DNA of 64,000 bases from positions 1-64,000 of the forward strand of contig NZ_JAIQXV010000004.1 of NCBI RefSeq assembly GCF_020166415.1, given 5' to 3'. This DNA comes from Deinococcus multiflagellatus. GTDB lineage: Bacteria; Deinococcota; Deinococci; Deinococcales; Deinococcaceae. The translations under genes were made by a program, and so were the position numbers. Under the pieces are notes generated by a model. It did no database searches. It saw only the letters and a program-made list of their open reading frames with translations, and had not been told where the DNA came from. Numbering within the stretch: position 1 is the stretch's first letter; every line of letters begins with the position of its first letter. Below, in pieces: positions 63,438-64,000 of this stretch.

Positions 63438-64000
63438 TCACTGGGAGACCACGGCAGCGCTCCCTTCTCCACTCGCCAGGGCCCGGAATTCAGCCAGCCG
63501 GGGATGCTCGGGGTAGGCCTGGGCAAACTGGGCCACAAGATGTCCCATGTTCGCGCCCAGGCGCTCGCGGCGGTACACCGTCAGCAGGGCAGGGACCATG
63601 CCCTCCAGGGCGGCGTCCACCTGCGCCTGCACGCCCCGGCTCCAGTCCGAATCTACGCCTGGCAGAAACGCGCCGCGCAGGCCCCCAAAGGCCCGCACCG
63701 GGTCCAGGCTGGCCGCGCCGCGCAGCACCTCGGCCACGTCCAGCAGCCAGTGATAGGCAGGGCCCAGCCGGTAGCGCTTGGCGTGGTGCGCGCCCTCGCT
63801 GACGATGCTCTGCGGCCCCAGCGCCTGACGGCAGCGGTAAATGTCCTGCTTGACGGCGCTGCTGGCGGCGGCGGGCGCCCGGTCCGGGTAGAGGTGCAGC
63901 TGCAGGGTGGCCCGGTCCAGGGGTCCACACAGGCCCAGACAGGCCAGCAGCGCCGCCGGGGCCCGCACCGGCTGACCGGCGAAGCACACCTGCGCGCCGC
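63438..64000 (-). CDS. BTAD-type (SARP-like) transcriptional regulator, partial
   Basis: The frame stays open to the window edge, so the N-terminus is missing. Visible: a winged-helix end (VCFAGQPVRAPAALLACLGL, TLQLHLYPDRAPAAASSAVK, IYRCRQALG), then a BTAD-like helical region (YHWLLDVAEVLRG, RGAFLPGVDSDWSRGVQAQV) ending at VVSQ. It would bind DNA and activate nearby genes. The window's other BTAD protein (19898) has the winged helix near its C-terminus; here only about 120 residues follow the winged helix too, so the two may share architecture. Confidence 0.75.
   Translation of the reverse strand, partial: GAQVCFAGQPVRAPAALLACLGLCGPLDRATLQLHLYPDRAPAAASSAVKQDIYRCRQALGPQSIVSEGAHHAKRYRLGPAYHWLLDVAEVLRGAASLDPVRAFGGLRGAFLPGVDSDWSRGVQAQVDAALEGMVPALLTVYRRERLGANMGHLVAQFAQAYPEHPRLAEFRALASGEGSAAVVSQ

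Overview
The window looks like a chromosome segment of a Deinococcus-type bacterium. It is very G+C rich, most genes start from ATG or GTG placed only 6-8 nt after a TANNNT-type -10 box (leaderless mRNAs, typical of this lineage), and it carries Deinococcus/Thermus-type families (a DUF1999-like protein, KdpD reduced to its N-terminal half, a long-form ribosome hibernation factor, BTAD-type regulators). This is inference from gene content; no rRNA or tRNA gene is present.

Layout. 1-8180: end of ftsH, then mainly minus-strand housekeeping genes (mscS-like channel, plsX, a NYN-domain protein, DUF309, trxA, an RBBP9-like hydrolase, a YlxP-like protein, a cysteine-less HMA-fold protein, a GNAT-like protein, ribokinase, a deaminase). 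8366-17191: fatty-acid and ketone-body metabolism (acyl-CoA ligase, butyrate kinase, a fused 3-oxoacid CoA-transferase with a thiolase) interleaved with tsaD, hpf and a TetR regulator. 17521-26065: pgi, an unusual 780-residue regulator whose N-terminus resembles the front half of an IS605-type TnpB, a 44-residue secreted peptide, and the divergent ppsR/ppsA pair. 26145-27373: two tandem short repeats and an APH-like kinase. 27585-36228: a lipoprotein, a histidine kinase/NarL-type regulator pair, and a divergent kdpFABC operon ending in a kdpD without kinase domain.

36455-42145: a second APH-like kinase, a HAD phosphatase, a dinB (DNA polymerase IV) destroyed by a 127-bp MITE-like insertion plus a frameshift, an RlmI-type methyltransferase and a CPA2 antiporter; two copies of a ~145-bp structured repeat lie here. 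42343-49728: a protein with a sigma-region-4-like helix-turn-helix behind a palindrome, then a beta-oxidation operon in which fadN and the thiolase gene are separated by three accessory genes. 49856-55766: a third APH-like kinase, a pRiA4b-type protein, a TauE exporter, a diguanylate cyclase and aroA. 56273-60373: a tightly overlapped four-gene operon (NAD-epimerase, metallo-beta-lactamase-fold hydrolase, adenylate-forming ligase, KAS III) that looks like an ole-like biosynthetic cluster. 60652-64000: two small membrane-anchored proteins, a saccharopine/carboxynorspermidine dehydrogenase-like enzyme, a YciI-like protein, and a second BTAD-type regulator running off the end.

The main candidates for new biology are the TnpB-like/BTAD fusion regulator with its adjacent secreted peptide, the Kdp control arrangement (kinase-less KdpD, divergent HK/RR, two palindromes 20 bp apart), the ole-like cluster, and the two families of structured repeats.
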